Shown: in pieces, positions 54,000 to 58,029 of the stretch
Numbering within the stretch: position 1 is the stretch's first letter
Layout: every line of letters begins with the position of its first letter
Source of the DNA: Caldisericota bacterium
Lineage (GTDB): Bacteria; Caldisericota; Caldisericia; Caldisericales; Caldisericaceae
Reading direction: 5' to 3'
DNA: 58,029 nucleotides
Assembly (NCBI GenBank): GCA_030621215.1
Contig: JAUXIC010000002.1
Location: 1-58,029 of the forward strand
Made by a program: the position numbers and the translations under genes
Notes under the pieces: generated by a model
What the model saw: the letters and a program-made list of their open reading frames with translations, nothing else
The model's database searches: none
Told to the model about the DNA's origin: nothing

Positions 54000-54646
54000 T
54001 TTTTCTTTTTATACTCTTTTAGAAGAGATTTAATTTTTGATATTATTATGTCCATTGCAATTTTGTTGCGGCCTCCGCGCGGTACAATAAGGTCGGCAAA
54101 TCTTTTTGTCGGTTCTACAAACTGGATATGCATCGGTCGTACCGTGTTTAAATATTGCTTTGTGACAGATTCAAGAGTCCTTTCCCTTTCTAACACATCT
54201 CTTTGCATGCGTCGTATGATGCGCACATCGGGATCGGCATCCACGAAAATTTTGATATCAAACATATTTCTCAGCTCTTCATCGTAAAACAGGAGTATTC
54301 CTTCCACGATAACTATTGGGGTTGGACAGAGATGCATCTTTGCTCCCGTTCTTTTGTACATATCGAACGAGTAGACGGGTATCTCTATGCACTTACCTTT
54401 TTTCAGTGTTTTTAGTTGATCCTTTAAAAGTTCTAAATCAAAGGCATTCGGGTGGTCGTAATTGATTTTTTTTCTTTCTGCGAGTGAAAGTTCCGGGAAA
54501 TCTTTGTAGTATGAATCCATCGCAATAATTGCAGCTTTTTCTTTCCCGAAGCTTTTTTGAATTATTTCTGAAATGGTGGTTTTTCCGGACCCGGTGCCGC
54601 CGGCGACTCCAATAAATTTAGGCCAGTTTGTTTTTTTGGTTTTCAA
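53996..54646 (-). CDS. udk: Uridine kinase, TTG start
   Basis: IGVAGGTGSGKTTISEII, YDHPNAFDLELL, IVEGILLFYDEELR; SD GGAGAGAG before TTG. Confidence 0.92.
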   Translation of the reverse strand: MKTKKTNWPKFIGVAGGTGSGKTTISEIIQKSFGKEKAAIIAMDSYYKDFPELSLAERKKINYDHPNAFDLELLKDQLKTLKKGKCIEIPVYSFDMYKRTGAKMHLCPTPIVIVEGILLFYDEELRNMFDIKIFVDADPDVRIIRRMQRDVLERERTLESVTKQYLNTVRPMHIQFVEPTKRFADLIVPRGGRNKIAMDIIISKIKSLLKEYKKKN

Positions 54647-54702
54647 TTTCTCTCTCTCCTTTTAACAGTATTTTTTACTGTTCAGACAAATTTTATTGAG
54701 AA

Positions 54703-54731
54703 TTGATTTTTATGCAAATTGTTTTTATAAT
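54703..54731 (+). promoter_or_regulatory. Promoter TTGATT-17-TATAAT upstream of M18 aminopeptidase
   Basis: -35 54703-54708; -10 54726-54731. Confidence 0.5.
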
Positions 54732-54747
54732 TTGTCGGAGGTGAATT

Positions 54748-56124
54748 GTGGATATTGAATATAAGACAAAAAATGCATGGACCAGGTTAAACAAAAAAGA
54801 AGTTATGGATTTTTCAGAGAAGTACAGGCAGTTTCTTACTGCCTGCAAGACAGAGAGGGAAACTGTAGAATTTGTGCAGGAACAGGCTGTTAAGCGTGGC
54901 TACGTTGATTTATTTTCTGGCGGGTATAAAGGAGGAGATTTTTTAGCGGTAAATGACAATAAAAACATCTTACTCTTTAAAGAAGGCAAATCTTCAGTAA
55001 GCGAAGGAATCAATTTTATTGTTGCTCATATTGATTCCCCGCGCATTGACGTCAAACAGAATCCTTTGTACGAAGGTGCTGATGTAGCTATGTTTAAAAC
55101 TCATTACTACGGCGGAATAAAAAAGTACCAATGGGTTACAGTGCCGCTTGCTCTGCACGGGGTAATTATCTTAAAAAACGGGAAAAAACTTTCTGTTTCA
55201 ATTGGCGAAGCAGCAGACGATCCTGTATTTATGATTTCGGATCTGCTCCCGCATCTTGCAAGGAAACAGATGGAAAAGCCCATCAAAGAGGCAATAGAGG
55301 GAGAATCACTTGATCCAGTTGTTGGAAGTATTCCCGTTAAAGACGAGAAAGAAAAAAACAGGATAAAAAAATATATCCTGAAATTACTTCACGATAAATA
55401 CGGAATTATTGAAGAGGATTTTATTTCTTCGGAGCTTACATTTGTTCCGGCAGGGCCGGGGCGAGATGTGGGATTTGATAATAGTATTTTAATGGGGTAT
55501 GGCCATGACGATAAAATATGTACGTATACTGCCTGTTGCGGTTTGTTTGATTCAGGCAAGCTAAATAAATCTGCGATGGTTCTTCTTATGGATAAGGAAG
55601 AAACCGGCAGTGACGGCATTACCGGATCTCAAAGCGATTTCCTTGAATATGTTATTGAAAAATATATAAAAATGAAAGGGATAAAGGATTTATCTGCAAG
55701 AGATGTATTCCACCGCTCTTTTTCTCTGTCAGCCGATGTGAATGCAGCAGTTGACCCTCTTTACAGGGATGTTTTTGAAGAGCAGAATGCGGCAATGTTC
55801 GGCCGCGGAATCGTTGTGACGAAATATACAGGCTCAGGCGGAAAGTACAGCTCAAGCGATGCATCTGCCGAGCTAATGTACCTTGTGAGAAATTTATTTA
55901 ACCAATGCGATATTCCCTGGCAAATAGGAGAACTTGGCAAGGTAGACATTGGAGGCGGCGGCACAATTGCCAAATTTATGGCAAAACGCGGCATAGCAAC
56001 AGTTGATGTAGGGCCTCCTTTACTTTCAATGCATGCTCCGTTTGAGCTTGCTTCGAAGGCGGATATTTATTCCTCTTACCTTGCGTATAAAGCTTTCCTG
56101 GGAAAGTTCATGTCTAAGAAATGA
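54748..56124 (+). CDS. M18 family aminopeptidase, GTG start
   Basis: FIVAHIDSPRIDVKQNPLYE, DKEETGSDGITGSQSDF, ADVNAAVDPLYRDVFEEQNAA, GGGGTIAKFMAKRG. Confidence 0.92.
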   Translation: MDIEYKTKNAWTRLNKKEVMDFSEKYRQFLTACKTERETVEFVQEQAVKRGYVDLFSGGYKGGDFLAVNDNKNILLFKEGKSSVSEGINFIVAHIDSPRIDVKQNPLYEGADVAMFKTHYYGGIKKYQWVTVPLALHGVIILKNGKKLSVSIGEAADDPVFMISDLLPHLARKQMEKPIKEAIEGESLDPVVGSIPVKDEKEKNRIKKYILKLLHDKYGIIEEDFISSELTFVPAGPGRDVGFDNSILMGYGHDDKICTYTACCGLFDSGKLNKSAMVLLMDKEETGSDGITGSQSDFLEYVIEKYIKMKGIKDLSARDVFHRSFSLSADVNAAVDPLYRDVFEEQNAAMFGRGIVVTKYTGSGGKYSSSDASAELMYLVRNLFNQCDIPWQIGELGKVDIGGGGTIAKFMAKRGIATVDVGPPLLSMHAPFELASKADIYSSYLAYKAFLGKFMSKK

Positions 56125-57032
56125 AAAAAGGAATCTCTCTTATAGGGTTGAGCATTATATTTGGCATTCTTTTAGGATGGGGAGAGGAAGCAATTCCTCT
56201 TCTTAATCTGAGCGAGTGGAGTATCATCGATATTTCTTTTGCTGCTCTTCTGCTCTCTCTTTTTCTTGTGCTTTTGTTTATTTCTCTTTCTAAAAATTTT
56301 ATTGTCGGTATCACAGCGACAGTGCTGTATGCAGTATCCTTTTTGGGCATTAAGCTATTCCTTCGTTTTCACACTGCCTACTCTTTATTTTCGCAGGATA
56401 GAATTATTTTTTTAGGCATACTGCTGTTTTTTTCCGTCGTATCTATTGTTTTGCTGAGTGTTGGACGAGATTATATTGCACGGCATGCTAAAGAAGTTTC
56501 GAATGTAAAGAGAAAAGCCAGGATTGATTTGGCATTTCCTGTAATATTTTTTCTTTTCGCGCTTCTTATATCCAGCATAACTGTAGTTTTAGAGGGAAAT
56601 GCCATACTGGAACTTCCCTCTCCCTTAAATTTTCTTATAGTAGTTATTATATTATCTTCCTTACTTGCCATATTTTCGTTTAATGAAATATCCGGATTTT
56701 TTATTGGATTTTTTTCTGTCTTTATTTATTTCTTGTTGAGCAGACTTGTAAACAATGGCTTTGATGTGCAAAGCATTATGGTTTTTGAAAAGGTGTTTTT
56801 TTCCGTTGTTCTGTTATATTCTGCAGTTTTTGGATTATTTACACTGCTTCTCGGGCGGAGCAGCAGAATCTTTCTGTTCTCTATTTTGTGCAAAAGAGCG
56901 ATTCAACAGGAAAAGACAGTTGTTCTTTCTTCTCCCGGTGAAGAAGAACAGCACAATGCCGTGGAAACTGAATCTCCTACACCCCCCGTGAAAGAAGATG
57001 AAGCGGAAAGTGAAAGTTCATCTGCAACTTGA
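56121..57032 (+). CDS. Hypothetical integral membrane protein (about 8 TM) with acidic C-terminal tail
   Basis: 303 aa, hydrophobic segments, tail EEEQHNAVETESPTPPVKEDEAESESSSAT; overlaps the M18 stop by 4 nt. Confidence 0.7.
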   Translation: MKKGISLIGLSIIFGILLGWGEEAIPLLNLSEWSIIDISFAALLLSLFLVLLFISLSKNFIVGITATVLYAVSFLGIKLFLRFHTAYSLFSQDRIIFLGILLFFSVVSIVLLSVGRDYIARHAKEVSNVKRKARIDLAFPVIFFLFALLISSITVVLEGNAILELPSPLNFLIVVIILSSLLAIFSFNEISGFFIGFFSVFIYFLLSRLVNNGFDVQSIMVFEKVFFSVVLLYSAVFGLFTLLLGRSSRIFLFSILCKRAIQQEKTVVLSSPGEEEQHNAVETESPTPPVKEDEAESESSSAT

Positions 57033-57056
57033 TTAAAATTGAAAAAGAAATATAAT
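57029..57056 (+). promoter_or_regulatory. Promoter of rpsF-ssb-rpsR operon, TTGATT-16-TATAAT
   Basis: -35 57029-57034 overlaps the end of the preceding gene; -10 57051-57056. Confidence 0.6.
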
Positions 57057-57121
57057 TTCTGGTACTAAATAACTCTTTCTTTGTTGAAAAAACAAAGCAA
57101 AAGACCATAAGGAGGTAATAG

Positions 57122-57463
57122 ATGGGTTATTACGAAATGCTTTACATTCTATCTGCTTCACTTTCAGACGAAGAGACTGAAGAAATGATAGGTAAAATTA
57201 ACAGCTTTATTCAAAGCAACGGCGGACGGGTAGTTGATGAGAAAAGATGGGGTAAAAAAAACCTTGCTTATCCTATTGCGAAAGCCGACACAGGTTATTA
57301 TGTCTTGTCTCATGTGGAAATCCCGGTAGATACTGTGAGCGGTATTAAACACCTGGCGAAGATAAATGAAAATTTTCTTCGCGTTATGATTATTAAAAAG
57401 GAACGCCCTGCCATCAAGGAAAGTTCCACTGAGAAGGAGGCAGAAGAAAATGTCGGATCTTAA
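57122..57463 (+). CDS. rpsF: Ribosomal protein bS6
   Basis: MGYYEMLYILSASLSDEETEEMIGKINSFIQSNGGRVVDEKRWGKKNLAYPI. Confidence 0.96.
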   Translation: MGYYEMLYILSASLSDEETEEMIGKINSFIQSNGGRVVDEKRWGKKNLAYPIAKADTGYYVLSHVEIPVDTVSGIKHLAKINENFLRVMIIKKERPAIKESSTEKEAEENVGS

Positions 57464-57854
57464 TAGAGTTTTTCTTACCGGCAGACTTGTAGCCGATCCT
57501 GATGTAAAATATACTCCTTCAGGAGCTCAGGTAGCTCAATTTCGTATTGCTGTGAACAGGTCGTACAGAAAAAAAGAATCAAATGAGTGGCTCCAGGAAT
57601 CTTTTTTTGTGGGCATAGTGACGTGGGGCAAACTCGCTGAAAAAACAGAAAGAAGCTTCAAGAAAGGCGATTTGGTTATTGTTGAAGGAAGGTTGAACAT
57701 CAGAAGCTATGAGGTTGAGGGTGTTAGAAAATGGGTTACCGATATTACTGCTAATAATGTTTCATTTTTGCCAAGAAATAAACCTGATAGCGCTGTAACC
57801 GGGAATCAAAACGAAGCGGTTGATGATTCAGATACCGAAGTACCTTTTTCATAG
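57450..57854 (+). CDS. ssb: Single-stranded DNA-binding protein
   Basis: MSDLNRVFLTGRLVADPDVKYTPSGAQVAQFRIAVNR; acidic tip DDSDTEVPFS; overlaps rpsF by 14 nt. Confidence 0.97.
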   Translation: MSDLNRVFLTGRLVADPDVKYTPSGAQVAQFRIAVNRSYRKKESNEWLQESFFVGIVTWGKLAEKTERSFKKGDLVIVEGRLNIRSYEVEGVRKWVTDITANNVSFLPRNKPDSAVTGNQNEAVDDSDTEVPFS

Positions 57855-57865
57855 AGGAGGATTCA

Positions 57866-58029
57866 ATGGAAAATACAAAAAGAGTAAGAAGAAAAAAGAC
57901 AGCTTTTTATAAACCGAAAAAAAGAGCTTGCATGTTTTGCGTAAAAAAAATCGATGATATCGATTATAAAGATGTTGCTATGCTTTCAAAGTTCATAAAC
58001 GACAAAGGGAAAATACTTCCACGGAGAGC
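57866..58029 (+). CDS. rpsR: Ribosomal protein bS18 (truncated by window end)
   Basis: AGGAGG then MENTKRVRRKKTAFYKPKKRACMFCVKKIDDIDYKDVAMLSKFINDKGKILPRR. Confidence 0.95.
   Translation, partial: MENTKRVRRKKTAFYKPKKRACMFCVKKIDDIDYKDVAMLSKFINDKGKILPRR

Noticed and set aside
1-58029. CRISPR array, prophage or intact insertion sequence
   Set aside because: No regularly spaced repeats, phage structural genes or complete transposase ORFs were seen on either strand.

Overview
58 kb of AT-rich bacterial chromosome carrying about 48 mostly housekeeping genes. The gene content suggests an anaerobe, but the taxon cannot be assigned from sequence alone. Minus-strand block (0.2-14.3 kb): MFS transporter, mtaB, hrcA, glnA, HU, dnaE, lipoprotein, nth, degV, CrtC/AttH-like, Na+/H+ antiporter. 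A compositionally distinct 15.8-22.1 kb segment holds a giant secreted multidomain protein (CARDB, transglutaminase-like, ConA-like and FG-GAP/VCBS) and a membrane-anchored partner. Mostly plus-strand block (22.7-58 kb): fhs, smc, aldolase, sir2, MBL hydrolase, SLH protein, UPF0182, NAPRTase-like, rarA, csp, topB, MobB-like, Pit/DUF47 (minus), sugar ABC transporter with an unusual solute-binding protein, tRNA-Val, thrS, infC-rpmI-rplT, FMN riboswitch-ribU (minus), dprA, trmFO, radical SAM, EEP, udk (minus), M18 peptidase, rpsF-ssb-rpsR. Main points for follow-up: (1) the foreign-looking surface-protein island with a composition break inside one ORF and a possible transposase relic beside it; (2) a set of probable leaderless or near-leaderless genes and a strong 16-bp promoter-spacer preference; (3) a stalk-domain/solute-binding-protein fusion; (4) a tRNA-Val/thrS dicistron preceded by a 45-nt REP-like dyad; (5) an infC leader with mutually exclusive terminator and anti-terminator pairings; (6) overlapping face-to-face promoters between the FMN riboswitch and dprA; (7) an SMC with a divergent hinge. 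No CRISPR array, prophage or intact IS was seen. All calls are from reading the sequence and translations; no searches were run.
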